From contig NZ_JADMKU010000011.1 of NCBI RefSeq assembly GCF_018219815.1, forward strand, positions 62,001-126,000: a stretch of DNA of 64,000 nucleotides, read 5' to 3'. Positions 1 to 8,558 of this stretch are shown here, one piece after another. The notes under the pieces were generated by a model. The model saw only the letters and a program-made list of their open reading frames with translations, did no database searches and had not been told where the DNA came from. The translations under genes were made by a program, and so were the position numbers. The stretch is from Thalassovita aquimarina (lineage in GTDB: Bacteria; Pseudomonadota; Alphaproteobacteria; Rhodobacterales; Rhodobacteraceae). Within the stretch, counting starts at the first letter, position 1. Each line of letters begins with the position of its first letter.

Positions 1-638
1 TGCATGGCGCGCTGGTGCTGCTGACCGCGCAGATCGCCACCGGCCAGTTCGCCGCCCTGCCGCTTTTGATCCTCGCGCTGCTGCACCTGCTGACCGATTG
101 CGTCAAAACCTATGGCGGTTTTGGCGGTCTGGCGGCCTTCCTGACCGATCAGGCCGCGCATCTCGCCACGCTTGTCGGCATCGCCATCTGGGTTCCCGAC
201 CTGTGGGCCAACGGGCTGTGGCCGGCGCTTCTGCCCAGCCCGCTGGCCCCCGCCCTGCCCCACGTCATGGCGATCGTCGCGGGTAGCATCGTCGCGATCC
301 GCGCCGGGGCCTTCGCGATCCAGCTATTGATGCAGGGCCACGCCCTGTCCGACAGCCCCGAAGACGAAGGCCTGCCCGGCGGCGGCGCCACGATCGGGTA
401 TCTGGAAAGGGCGCTGATCCTGCTGCTGGTGCTGACCGGGCAGATCGCCGCGATCGGTTTCCTCGTGGCGGCGAAATCGATCCTGCGCTTCGGCACCATT
501 TCGGGCGACCGCAAGGCCACCGAATATGTCATCATCGGCACCTTGTTCAGTTTCGGTTGGGCGCTTCTGGTGGCATTTGCCACCCAATCGCTGCTTGCGG
601 CGCTGCCACCGCTTGAGATCACCGCCCTGCGGCCCTAG
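1..638 (+). CDS. DUF3307 family membrane protein, 5' end missing
   Basis: The reading frame is open from the first base of the window (codons from base 3 read H-G-A-L-V), so the true start lies upstream and the gene is partial. About 210 residues remain, mostly hydrophobic, with several membrane segments. The visible HGALVLLTAQ start and the multi-spanning layout fit the DUF3307 family of small bacterial membrane proteins, whose function is not established. A GTG at base 15 is only an internal codon of the same frame. It ends 32 bases before the Fe-S protein gene on the same strand, so the two could be cotranscribed. The family call is from memory of the fold pattern and is moderately sure. 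Confidence 0.6.
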   Translation, partial: HGALVLLTAQIATGQFAALPLLILALLHLLTDCVKTYGGFGGLAAFLTDQAAHLATLVGIAIWVPDLWANGLWPALLPSPLAPALPHVMAIVAGSIVAIRAGAFAIQLLMQGHALSDSPEDEGLPGGGATIGYLERALILLLVLTGQIAAIGFLVAAKSILRFGTISGDRKATEYVIIGTLFSFGWALLVAFATQSLLAALPPLEITALRP

Positions 639-670
639 ATTAGAAGATGAACCAAAGACAGGACCCTTCC

Positions 671-1069
671 ATGTTCGGTATCCCCGGCAAACAGGCCGTT
701 ACCATCTCCGACCGCGCGGCGGCGCAGATTTCCAAGCTGATGGCCAAGAACGGCCACCAGGGGTTGCGCATCGGCGTCAAGAAGGGCGGTTGCGCCGGCA
801 TGGAATACACCATGGACTACGCCGACGACATCAACCCCAACGACGAAGTGGTCGAACAGGACGGCGCCCGGGTGATGATCGCGCCGATGGCGCAGATGTT
901 CCTGTTCGGCACCGAAATCGACTATGAGGTGTCGCTGCTGGAATCGGGGTTCAAGTTCAACAATCCGAACGTGACCGAAGCCTGCGGCTGCGGCGAATCG
1001 ATCAAGTTCAAGGATGTCGAGGAACTGGCCGCCGAACAGGCGGACAACGGCGCCCCCCTGCTCAAGTAA
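671..1069 (+). CDS. HesB/IscA-type iron-sulfur cluster assembly protein
   Basis: A 132-residue A-type carrier protein (IscA/SufA/ErpA family) that binds and passes Fe-S clusters to apo-proteins in the cytoplasm. The three family cysteines are visible: one in the KKGGCAGMEY stretch and two in the C-terminal EACGCGES motif. The ATG at 671 is chosen because AGGAC lies 6 bases before it and the protein then begins like its relatives; an in-frame ATG at 647 would add eight residues without a good ribosome site. No suf or isc genes are adjacent, so which subfamily it belongs to (SufA or ErpA-like) cannot be decided here. Confidence 0.88.
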   Translation: MFGIPGKQAVTISDRAAAQISKLMAKNGHQGLRIGVKKGGCAGMEYTMDYADDINPNDEVVEQDGARVMIAPMAQMFLFGTEIDYEVSLLESGFKFNNPNVTEACGCGESIKFKDVEELAAEQADNGAPLLK

Positions 1070-1181
1070 CAAATTCCCCCATTGCCCCTGCGGCTGTTTG
1101 CGCAGCCCCCGCCCCTTGACCTGCGGGTGCATCTGGCAATGATGCGGGCACTCATAATCATAACAAGACAAGGAATCGACG

Positions 1182-1937
1182 ATGCGTCGCAAACTGGCAG
1201 CGGGAAACTGGAAAATGAACGGTCTGAAAGCGGAACTGGACCAGATCGACGCCCTCAAAGCCAGCCACGCCACGCCATCCGTCGACCTGCTGCTCTGCCC
1301 GCCCGCCACGCTGGTGACATCTGCGGCGGCACGGCTGGGCGATCATCCGATGATGATCGGCGGCCAGGATTGCCACATGGAACACAGTGGCGCGTATACC
1401 GGCGACATCTCGGCACCGATGCTGGCCGATGCCGGCGCCCGTGCGGTGATCCTTGGCCATTCGGAGCGCCGCGAAGCGCATGAGGAAAGCGACGAAATGA
1501 TCCGCGCCAAGGCCTCTGCCGCGCACCGGGCCGGGCTGATCACGGTGATCTGTGTCGGCGAATCCCTGGCCCAGCGGGAAGCGGCGAACACGCTCGACAT
1601 CATCGGCGGGCAGCTTTCGGCCTCGGTGCCGGACAATTCGACCGGTGAAAACCTGGTCATCGCCTATGAACCGATCTGGGCCATCGGCACCGGCAAGGTG
1701 CCGACCACCGACCAGATCGGCGAAGTGCATGATTTCATGCGCGACCGGTTGGAACGCCGCTTCGGCGCCGGCGTCGGCCGCTCGACCCGGCTGCTTTACG
1801 GCGGTTCGGTGAAGCCCGGCAATGCCGCGGAAATCTTCGCCGTTTCCAATGTCGACGGCGCGCTGGTTGGCGGCGCCAGCCTGAAGGCTGCGGATTTCTC
1901 GCCGATCATCGAAGCGCTGGAAAACAGCGCGGGCTAA
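1182..1937 (+). CDS. tpiA: Triose-phosphate isomerase
   Basis: Interconverts dihydroxyacetone phosphate and glyceraldehyde 3-phosphate in glycolysis, gluconeogenesis and the Calvin cycle. The 251-residue length is normal. The catalytic set is intact: the Lys in the N-terminal GNWKMNG motif, the His in GHSERR, and the Glu in the AYEPIWAIGTG motif, followed by the phosphate-binding LYGGSVKP and GALVGGASL stretches. It stands alone with a 112-base upstream gap, and a 10-bp inverted repeat follows it. The ATG start has AAGGA 10 bases upstream (acaaggaatcgacg). Confidence 0.97.
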   Translation: MRRKLAAGNWKMNGLKAELDQIDALKASHATPSVDLLLCPPATLVTSAAARLGDHPMMIGGQDCHMEHSGAYTGDISAPMLADAGARAVILGHSERREAHEESDEMIRAKASAAHRAGLITVICVGESLAQREAANTLDIIGGQLSASVPDNSTGENLVIAYEPIWAIGTGKVPTTDQIGEVHDFMRDRLERRFGAGVGRSTRLLYGGSVKPGNAAEIFAVSNVDGALVGGASLKAADFSPIIEALENSAG

Positions 1938-1979
1938 GGCCACGTCAATTTTCCCGTCCCCGTCCATTTTCCCGCCATC

Positions 1980-2011
1980 GTTGCCCGGAGAATTGCGATT
2001 TTCCGGGCAAC
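1980..2011. terminator. Inverted repeat downstream of tpiA
   Basis: Perfect 10-base arms GTTGCCCGGA (1980-1989) and TCCGGGCAAC (2002-2011) around a 12-base loop, 42 bases after the tpiA stop. There is no U-tract, so it may be a processing or stabilising hairpin rather than an intrinsic terminator. Confidence 0.5.
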
Positions 2012-2041
2012 AGTCGTGGCGGGTTTGCACCCTGATCCGAC

Positions 2042-2070
2042 AAAAAACGGCGCCCCGCAGGGCGCCGTTT
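2042..2070 (-). terminator. Intrinsic terminator of the dctPQM operon
   Basis: Arms at 2045-2055 and 2060-2070 (GGCGCCC core) form a perfect 11-bp stem with a CGCA loop. On the minus strand the stem is followed by a run of T (plus-strand A2042-A2047), 19 bases past the dctM stop. Confidence 0.85.
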
Positions 2071-2088
2071 CGCGTTCTTCCGGCCGGA

Positions 2089-3465
2089 TCACTTGGTGAT
2101 GATTTCCGGCCCCATGAAGGTGGTCGGCAACCATGTGCTCAGCGCCGGGATATAAGTCACCATGATCAGGAAAACGAACAGCACCGCCAGGAACGGCATT
2201 GCGGCCCGCACCACCCGCATCATCGGCATCCCCGCCACGCCCGACGTGACGAACAGGTTCAGGCCGACCGGCGGGGTGATCATGCCGATTTCCATGTTCA
2301 CCACCATGATGATGCCCAGATGGATCGGGTCGATCCCCAGTTCGATCGCGATCGGGAACACCAGCGGCGCCACGATCACGATCAGCCCCGAGGGTTCCAT
2401 GAACTGACCGCCGATCAGCAGAATCACGTTGACGATCACCAGGAACATCACCGCGCCGAAGCCCGCTTCCAGCATCGCGCCGGCGATCTGCTGCGGGATC
2501 TGTTCGTCGGTCAGCACGTGCTTGAGGATCAGCGCGTTGGCGATGATGAACATCAGCGTGACCGTCAGCTTGCCCGCCTCGAACAGCGTGTCGCGGGTGT
2601 CGCGGTGGAAAAACGCGGTGATCAGTGCCAGCGGCTTTTCCATCAGCGACAGGTTGCGTTCGCCTTCACCACGGGCCAGCGGCCCCATGTCGCGATAGAC
2701 GAAGCTGGCGATGAAGAAGGCGTAAACCGCCGCCACCGCCGCCGCCTCGGTCGGGGTGAAGATGCCGCCATAGATGCCGCCCAGGATGATCACGATCAGG
2801 AACAGGCCCCAGATCGCGTCCATCCCCGAAGCGAATACCTCGCCCCAGCCCTGCCATTCGCCCTTGGGCAGGTTGCGCAGCCGCGCGATGACATAGATCG
2901 TGGTCATCAGCATGGTGCCCGCCATCAGCCCCGGGATCACCCCGGCCAGGAACATCCGCCCCACCGACACGTCGGTCGCCGACGCATAGACCACCATCAC
3001 GATCGAGGGCGGGATCAGGATGCCCAGGGTACCGGCATTGGCGATAACGCCGGCGGCAAAGTCCTTGGTATAGCCGACCTGGCGCATGCCCGCGATTACG
3101 ATCGATCCGATCGCGACCACCGTGGCCGGACTCGACCCCGACAGCGCCGCGAACAGCATGCAGGCAAAGACGCCCGCGATCGCCAGCCCGCCGTGGAAAT
3201 GCCCCACCACGGCGATGGAAAACCGGATGATCCGCCGCGCCACGCCGCCGGTCGACATGAAGGAAGAGGCCAGGATGAAGAACGGGATCGCCAGAAGCGT
3301 GTAATGCCCCGCCATCGCCTGGAAGAAACTCTGCGCCACCGAGGCCAGCGAGGTATCGCTGAGCGCCAGCAGGAACAGGATGGAGGACAGGCCAAGGCTC
3401 ACCGCGATCGGCACGCCGAGCAGCATCAGGCCGACGACCATGGCAAAAAGAATTGCGACTTCCAT
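2089..3465 (-). CDS. dctM: TRAP transporter large permease (DctM)
   Basis: The 458-residue large membrane subunit of a tripartite ATP-independent periplasmic transporter, which uses a cation gradient to import the ligand delivered by the DctP binding protein. It shows the usual dozen or so hydrophobic segments and the conserved family stretches ILIPPSIVMVVYA and ITPPVGLNLFV. It follows dctQ with a 4-base gap, so translation is probably coupled, and it ends the dctPQM operon before a strong terminator. Substrate cannot be read from this subunit; C4-dicarboxylate is inferred from the adjacent DctB/DctD-type genes. Confidence 0.95.
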   Translation of the reverse strand: MEVAILFAMVVGLMLLGVPIAVSLGLSSILFLLALSDTSLASVAQSFFQAMAGHYTLLAIPFFILASSFMSTGGVARRIIRFSIAVVGHFHGGLAIAGVFACMLFAALSGSSPATVVAIGSIVIAGMRQVGYTKDFAAGVIANAGTLGILIPPSIVMVVYASATDVSVGRMFLAGVIPGLMAGTMLMTTIYVIARLRNLPKGEWQGWGEVFASGMDAIWGLFLIVIILGGIYGGIFTPTEAAAVAAVYAFFIASFVYRDMGPLARGEGERNLSLMEKPLALITAFFHRDTRDTLFEAGKLTVTLMFIIANALILKHVLTDEQIPQQIAGAMLEAGFGAVMFLVIVNVILLIGGQFMEPSGLIVIVAPLVFPIAIELGIDPIHLGIIMVVNMEIGMITPPVGLNLFVTSGVAGMPMMRVVRAAMPFLAVLFVFLIMVTYIPALSTWLPTTFMGPEIITK

Positions 3466-3469
3466 GTGC

Positions 3470-4159
3470 TTAGTCCTCTGCGTTCAGGCTGCGGACGTCT
3501 TCGATGGCGTCCTCTGCTTCGTGGCTGGCGATCAGGCTGTCGGCCTCGCCTTTCATGACGCGCCAGGTGGCCTGCACGAACCGGAACAGCAACAACGAGG
3601 CCCCGATCGGCAGCATCGCGTAGGGGATGAAGCGCGGGATTTTTTCATACGCCTCGCCTTCGTTGATCAGCGGTTCGATCCAGCGCAGCCAGTCCGGCAT
3701 TGGGATGTCGATCACTTCGTACCAGGACCGGTAGGAGGACCGCTTCATTTCCTCGAACCCCAGCGGGAACCAACGCCCCTCGGTCTGGGGCAGGTTGGCG
3801 AAATTCGCCCAGTAATCCCAGGCACCCTTAAGCAGCAGGAAGGCGTAGAGAATGCAAAGCAATCCAGCGGCCACCCCCACCGCCCGGCGCAGACGAGGAT
3901 TGAACAGGGCAATCACCGCGTCCACGCCCAGTTGCGCGGTGACCTTGACCGCGTAGCTCATGCCGAAGAGCACCAGCCAGGCGAACAGGAAGGTGGTCAT
4001 CTCCAGCCCCCAGATCAGCCCGGTATTGAAGCCGTAACGCAGCACGACATTGATGAAGGTAATCAGCGTCATCAAGCCGAGGATCAGCGCAATCGCGGTT
4101 TCCTCGAACTCGTTGACCGCCCGGCCCAGGGCCGATTTCGATGAGTAATGGTGAGACAT
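3470..4159 (-). CDS. dctQ: TRAP transporter small permease (DctQ)
   Basis: The 229-residue small membrane subunit of the TRAP transporter, paired with the large permease downstream. Four hydrophobic segments are visible. An unusually long loop of roughly 90 residues, rich in Trp and Pro (WFPLGFEEMKRSS, WYEVIDIPMPDWL), separates segments three and four; this longer form is common among dicarboxylate-type small permeases. The ATG at 4159 is selected because GGGGGA sits six bases upstream on the minus strand; a longer frame to 4207 lacks a ribosome site and overlaps the spacer. Confidence 0.92.
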   Translation of the reverse strand: MSHHYSSKSALGRAVNEFEETAIALILGLMTLITFINVVLRYGFNTGLIWGLEMTTFLFAWLVLFGMSYAVKVTAQLGVDAVIALFNPRLRRAVGVAAGLLCILYAFLLLKGAWDYWANFANLPQTEGRWFPLGFEEMKRSSYRSWYEVIDIPMPDWLRWIEPLINEGEAYEKIPRFIPYAMLPIGASLLLFRFVQATWRVMKGEADSLIASHEAEDAIEDVRSLNAED

Positions 4160-4239
4160 CCGATCCCCCGTCCCCCGAGTGGATGTGAAAATCCCGGCCC
4201 GCTTCATGGGGGCCGGGACAATTGGCCTGAGCTTCAGGT

Positions 4240-5247
4240 TCAGTGCTTGGCGTTGATCGCCTGTGCCGCGGCGATGTTGTCTTCGCCGACATCACCCTTG
4301 AACTGTTCCCAGACCGGTTTCATCGTGGCGACCCATGCGTCGCGCTGTTCCGGGCTCAGCTGGCGCACGGTGCCGCCGGCGGCGATGATCGCCTGCTTGG
4401 CCTCTTCGTTGACCTTGGTCGATTCCGAATTCCGCGCCGCGGTCACTTCGTCGATGATGGTGGCCAGCTGATCGCGCACGTCGTCCGGCAGGCTGTCCCA
4501 GAAATCGGTCGAGGTCACCAGCAGGTAATCGATGATGCCGTGATTGGTTTCGGTCACGCCATCCTGCACTTCGAAGAACTTCTTGCCGTAGATGTTGGAC
4601 CAGGTGTTTTCCTGACCATCAACAACGCCGGTCTGCAGCGCGCCGTAGACTTCCGAGAACGCCATCGGCTGCGGGCTGCCGCCAAGCGCGGCCATCTGTG
4701 CCTTCAGAACGTCGGAGTTCTGCACCCGGAATTTCAGACCGTTCGCGTCGCTGGGGTTTTCCAGCGGTTTGTTGGCCGACATCTGCTTCATGCCGTTATG
4801 CCAGAAGGCCAGCCCGAGCAGCCCGCGGCGGGTCATCGATTCCTTCATCGCCTGGCCGGTTTCGGAATTCTGAAATTCATCGACCGCGTCGATGTTCTTG
4901 AACATGAAGGGCAGATCGAAGATGCGGAACTTCTTGGTGAACTGTTCGAACTTGGACAGCGACGGCGCGGCCAGTTGCACGTCGCCCTGCAGCATCGCTT
5001 CGAGCACCTGGTTGTCGTTGTAAAGCGTCGAGTTCGGGAAGACCTCCAGGCAGACCTTGCCGTTCATTTCCTCGTTCACGCGCTTTTCCAGAAGCGTCGC
5101 AGCGATGCCTTTCGGGTGCTTGTCGGTGTTGGTCACATGGCTGAACTTGATGACGATTTCGCCTTCGTCGCAGGCGCCCGCGGCCATGACGGCAGAGGCC
5201 GATACGCTCAGCGCCAGAACGGCAGCGGCGGTGGTCAGGAATTTCAT
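4240..5247 (-). CDS. dctP: TRAP transporter periplasmic solute-binding protein (DctP)
   Basis: A 335-residue extracytoplasmic receptor that captures the substrate and hands it to DctQM. The start at 5247 is supported by GGGAGGAG nine bases upstream and by the signal peptide that follows: MKF, a hydrophobic stretch rich in Ala and Leu, then cleavage near VMAAGACDEG. The mature part carries the family pattern (IKFSHVTNTDKHPKG start, QMSANKPLENPSDANGLKFRV near the middle, FSEVYGALQTGVVDGQENTW) including the conserved Arg of LKFRVQ that contacts the substrate carboxylate in this family. It is the first gene of the operon and lies behind a 280-base control region. Confidence 0.95.
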   Translation of the reverse strand: MKFLTTAAAVLALSVSASAVMAAGACDEGEIVIKFSHVTNTDKHPKGIAATLLEKRVNEEMNGKVCLEVFPNSTLYNDNQVLEAMLQGDVQLAAPSLSKFEQFTKKFRIFDLPFMFKNIDAVDEFQNSETGQAMKESMTRRGLLGLAFWHNGMKQMSANKPLENPSDANGLKFRVQNSDVLKAQMAALGGSPQPMAFSEVYGALQTGVVDGQENTWSNIYGKKFFEVQDGVTETNHGIIDYLLVTSTDFWDSLPDDVRDQLATIIDEVTAARNSESTKVNEEAKQAIIAAGGTVRQLSPEQRDAWVATMKPVWEQFKGDVGEDNIAAAQAINAKH

Positions 5248-5437
5248 GTCTGTCTCCTCCCAAGAGATCGTTTGACGTGTGCTTGCACCCCCTCCGGGCG
5301 CGGCATGGGCAACTCTTTCCAATCCGGGGGAACGGCTCAAGAAAAACCGACAATTTCATCCGCAAGCGGGATTATCAATAAAATTTAATAAGTTACGACG
5401 ACATCTCAACCCGCCAAAATATTCTGCAACGCAGCTT

Positions 5438-5455
5438 TGTGCGGTTGCCCGCACA
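5438..5455. promoter_or_regulatory. 18-bp palindromic operator 1 upstream of dctP
   Basis: TGTGCGG-TTGC-CCGCACA: perfect 7-bp arms around four bases. It is 33 bases, about three helical turns, from an identical-armed palindrome, the arrangement expected for a pair of activator dimers. Probably the binding site of the adjacent DctD-type regulator. Confidence 0.75.
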
Positions 5456-5470
5456 GCTTGTGATGGCATT

Positions 5471-5488
5471 TGTGCGGATTTCCGCACA
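5471..5488. promoter_or_regulatory. 18-bp palindromic operator 2 upstream of dctP
   Basis: TGTGCGG-ATTT-CCGCACA, with arms identical to operator 1 and a different central four bases. The pair sits 190 to 240 bases upstream of the dctP start, a typical upstream activator distance. Confidence 0.75.
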
Positions 5489-5527
5489 GCTTCAGACGGC
5501 CTTCACAAGCGAATCCCCTATGCCGCC

Positions 5528-6751
5528 TCAGCGAAATTCCTCGGGCTTGATGCCGTAGCGCGCCAGCTTGTCGTAGAAGGTCTTGCGCGGCAGTTTCAGG
5601 CTCTGGGCGGCGGCGCTGGCGCGGCCATCAGTGCGGCGCAGAGCGGTGATCAGCAGGCTGCGTTCAACCTGCGCCAACTGCTCGGCCAGGCCCAGTTCAC
5701 CACCTCCGTTTTCGGTCTCGCCATGCCCCAGCACGAATCGCATCGCCTCGCTCATCAGGGCGCGCGCATTGCCGGGCCAATCCCGCGCCATCAGCCGCGA
5801 CACCACTTCGGGCGTCACCTCGGGCGTATCCAGCCCCGATTGTTCGGCCGCCTGCGCCACGTATTGGCGGAACATGACCGGGATATCCTCGGGCCGCTCG
5901 GACAGCGACGGGATGCGCACCACCATGACCTCGATCCGGTAGTAAAGATCGGCCTGCAGCCGCCCCTCCTCTACCGCGTTGGACAGATCCTGGGTGCTGC
6001 CCGCGATCAATCGGAATCCCCCCCGTTCCAACGCGTCGATCAATGCCATCTGCGCATCCGGCTGCAGCCCGCCGATATCGTCGAGGAACAGCGTCCCGCC
6101 CTGCGCGGCGGCAACCATTTCCTCCATCTCGGGACGCCCCAGCCCCGGGGCGGCGCGTTTCACGAACGGCCCCTTGGCCGAAGGCGAACACAGATGCACC
6201 ACCTCGGCCACCTTGTAGATCCCCGATCCCGGCGCCCCGGTCACCAGAACATCGGTCCCCGCCCGCGCCGCGGCCCGTACCCGGTCGCGCAAACCTTCGG
6301 ACAGCGCCGACTGACCGTAGAGCATCCGCGCCGCCGGGTCGCCGGTTTCTAGCTGCGCCTTCAGCCGACGGTTTTCCAGCACCATCTCGCGGGTCCTCAT
6401 CGCCCGTTCGATCACCGCCAACAGGTCGGCAGGCGCGCAGGGTTTTTCCAGGAACCCGAAGGCGCCCTTGCGCATCGCGGCGACCGCCATCGGGATATCG
6501 CCTTCGCCGGTCAGCAGAACCACCGGCAATTCGCTATCGACCTCTTGGGTGTATTGCAGCAAGTGAAACCCGTCCCGTCCGGGCATCCGGATGTCGGACA
6601 GGATCACGCCGCCGAACCGGTCCGAAATGTGGTCCTTGGCCTCGATGAAGGATCCGACCGCGATCGGGTCCAGATCGGCCAGTTCCAGCGTCTGGGCCAA
6701 TGCCTCGCGCACCGCCGCATCGTCATCGACCAGCAAAACCTTCCGGGTCAT
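5528..6751 (-). CDS. dctD: DctD-like response regulator lacking GAFTGA and Walker A lysine
   Basis: A 407-residue protein of NtrC/DctD layout: receiver domain (acidic pocket D9-D11, phospho-acceptor D53, K103), AAA+ domain (about 145-370) and a C-terminal Fis-type helix-turn-helix. The AAA+ domain is degenerate. The P-loop reads GAPGSGIY (172-179) with Ile where the catalytic Lys should be. The Walker B end is LFLDD rather than DE. The segment between them is about 20 residues shorter than usual and lacks the GAFTGA loop that contacts sigma-54. It therefore probably activates without sigma-54, as known for GAFTGA-less NtrC of Rhodobacter capsulatus. Its start overlaps the dctB stop by four bases (ATGA). 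Confidence 0.85.
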   Translation of the reverse strand: MTRKVLLVDDDAAVREALAQTLELADLDPIAVGSFIEAKDHISDRFGGVILSDIRMPGRDGFHLLQYTQEVDSELPVVLLTGEGDIPMAVAAMRKGAFGFLEKPCAPADLLAVIERAMRTREMVLENRRLKAQLETGDPAARMLYGQSALSEGLRDRVRAAARAGTDVLVTGAPGSGIYKVAEVVHLCSPSAKGPFVKRAAPGLGRPEMEEMVAAAQGGTLFLDDIGGLQPDAQMALIDALERGGFRLIAGSTQDLSNAVEEGRLQADLYYRIEVMVVRIPSLSERPEDIPVMFRQYVAQAAEQSGLDTPEVTPEVVSRLMARDWPGNARALMSEAMRFVLGHGETENGGGELGLAEQLAQVERSLLITALRRTDGRASAAAQSLKLPRKTFYDKLARYGIKPEEFR

Positions 6752-8499
6752 GCGGCTTCTTCCTCTTGCCAATGGTCCAGTTCCACCGTGAACACCGCTC
6801 CGGAGGGACCGTTCGCGCCACGGATATTGCCGCCGAAACTCTGCACCAATCCGTAGGAAATCGACAGCCCCAGCCCCATGCCCTCGGACGACCCGACGGT
6901 CTTGGTCGAATAGAACGGTTCGAACACCTTGTCGGGTTCCTTGATGCCGGGACCGATGTCATGCACCGACACGGCCAGTTTCGCTCCGATATCGATGCCG
7001 ATACGGATATGCCGGTCGACCTGATCCAGCATCGCGTCGGCGGCATTGTTGATCAGGTTGACGAAAACCTGCGTCAGTCGCACCTCGCCGCCGCGCGCCA
7101 GGATCGGGCCTCCATAAGCGGACGGATCCCAATCCAGCGTCACGTGATCGGCCTTCAGCCGCGCCGCGGTCAGTTCCACCGCCGTGTCGATCACCTGCAC
7201 CAGGTCGACCTTGCCCACCGGTTCACTTTCGTTGCGCGCGAAGGCACGCAGGTTCTTGATGATGCGCGACATCCGCACCGCCAGGTCCGAAACCCGGCGC
7301 AGGTTTTCCGCCGCCTTGTAGGTCTTGCCGCGGATGATGAAGGCAGACCCGTTTTCGGCATATTGCTGAATCGCCATCAGCGGCTGGTTCAACTCGTGGC
7401 TGATCCCCGCGCTCATCTGCCCCAAGGCGCTGAGCTTGCCGGCCTGCACCAGATCGGCCTGCGCCTTCTTCAGCGCCGCCTCGGCGGCGATGCGTTCGGC
7501 GACCTCGTGGCGCAACGCGATGTTGGCCGCGGACAGTTCCTTGGTCCGATCCTGCACCCGGCTTTCCAGCCGGGCATTGGCCTCGGCCAGGGTGCGGCGG
7601 CGTTCGGTGGCAAGGAACAGAAAGGCGCCGAACGCCAGGAACACCCCGGCCACCGCCGCCGCCTGCAGCGCCGCCAGTCGCCGCGCCGGATCGACATCGA
7701 TCAGCGCCTCGGCCCGCATCCCGATGATCGGCAGATCCTTGTAGAGATGAAGCGCCCGGACCGGGACGTAGGGCGACCAATCGGTCAGCCACAGATCATA
7801 GCCGCCGACATGTTGGGTTGCGAAATCCGGATCAGGGCCGTCCGCCGGAGCCAGCCCGCCATCGGCGCGCTGCTTCCAGAACAACAGTTCGCTGCGGTTT
7901 GAAATGAAAACCTCGTTGCGATCGTCGGTGAAAAACACCGTCGGGCGGGCGCCGCGCCATTCGGATTCGACCCGGTCGATGTTGGCCACCACCACCAGAA
8001 CCCCGGCAACCTGTTCCCCGGGACCGAAAATGGGCGCGGCGAAGTAGTAGGTCCGCAGCCCGCTGGATGCGCTGATCCCGTGATGTTCGCCCAGCGCCCC
8101 CTGCAGGGCACGGGTGAAATAGGGCGCCGCCGCCACGTTGGCCGGTTCGGTCGCGTTGGCCGAGGCCAATACCCGCCCCTGCGCATCGGCCAGGAACACA
8201 TCGAGCGCCGCCGTCTTGTCCGCCGACGCGAGCAGCAGGTCGCGCAAGTCCCCGGCATCGCCAACTTGCAGCGCCGTGCGGACCGCCGGGTGATCCGAGG
8301 TCAAAACCGCAAGCTGCTGGTACAGCTGCAACTGCCCGGTCAGCCGGTCGGTGGCCAAAGTCAGGTCCGACTCGCCACGCTGCGCCAGCTGCGCCAGCGC
8401 CTGCACATAACCGTAACGCCAGACCCCTCCGGCAACGGCGACCACGGCCAGCAGGAACAGGATGGCAAGGATCAGACGGCGAAGAAGCGCGGGTTTCAT
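6748..8499 (-). CDS. dctB: DctB-type sensor histidine kinase
   Basis: A 583-residue membrane sensor kinase. A first membrane helix lies at about 7-27, a periplasmic sensory region (PAS/Cache-like, 30-278) follows, and a second helix lies at about 279-298. Next come a coiled-coil linker, the phospho-accepting H368 in the SAGISHELNQPL motif, then the ATPase N box (VNLINNAADAML), G1 (HDIGPGI) and G2 (GMGLGLSISYGL). It should sense an external dicarboxylate and phosphorylate the DctD-like protein encoded immediately downstream with a four-base overlap. It starts 59 bases from the divergent P450 gene, so the two share a very short promoter region. Confidence 0.93.
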   Translation of the reverse strand: MKPALLRRLILAILFLLAVVAVAGGVWRYGYVQALAQLAQRGESDLTLATDRLTGQLQLYQQLAVLTSDHPAVRTALQVGDAGDLRDLLLASADKTAALDVFLADAQGRVLASANATEPANVAAAPYFTRALQGALGEHHGISASSGLRTYYFAAPIFGPGEQVAGVLVVVANIDRVESEWRGARPTVFFTDDRNEVFISNRSELLFWKQRADGGLAPADGPDPDFATQHVGGYDLWLTDWSPYVPVRALHLYKDLPIIGMRAEALIDVDPARRLAALQAAAVAGVFLAFGAFLFLATERRRTLAEANARLESRVQDRTKELSAANIALRHEVAERIAAEAALKKAQADLVQAGKLSALGQMSAGISHELNQPLMAIQQYAENGSAFIIRGKTYKAAENLRRVSDLAVRMSRIIKNLRAFARNESEPVGKVDLVQVIDTAVELTAARLKADHVTLDWDPSAYGGPILARGGEVRLTQVFVNLINNAADAMLDQVDRHIRIGIDIGAKLAVSVHDIGPGIKEPDKVFEPFYSTKTVGSSEGMGLGLSISYGLVQSFGGNIRGANGPSGAVFTVELDHWQEEEAA

Positions 8500-8558
8500 G
8501 GCGTCAACCTAGCGCTCCTGGGCTTGCATTGGCCAGAGGGCTTGGCGAATGTCCCGCC

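Larger units (their letters stand above)
5248..5527 (-). promoter_or_regulatory. Control region between dctD and dctP
   Basis: A 280-base gap with visibly more A+T than the genes around it, especially 5341-5430. It holds two perfect 18-bp palindromes (listed separately) and the dctP ribosome site. No convincing -24/-12 sigma-54 promoter (GG, ten bases, GC in the right context) was found between the palindromes and dctP. A GATAAT hexamer on the minus strand near 5372-5377 could be a sigma-70-type -10 box, without a good -35 partner. Confidence 0.5.

Noticed and set aside
1981-3558. A 525-codon open frame on the plus strand rich in His, Asp, Arg and Gln.
   Set aside because: It is the mirror of the G+C-rich third codon positions of dctM on the other strand; it has no ribosome site and low-complexity composition.
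5248-5437. A sigma-54 promoter for dctP (TTGGAAAGAGTTGCCC on the minus strand).
   Set aside because: The GG and GC elements are eight rather than ten bases apart and the flanks do not match; the adjacent regulator also lacks GAFTGA.
6100-6260. A frameshift or deletion artefact as the reason for the degenerate DctD AAA+ domain.
   Set aside because: The frame runs unbroken through degraded motifs, and the P-loop spacing to the following His is unchanged, so substitutions and a clean internal loss explain it better.
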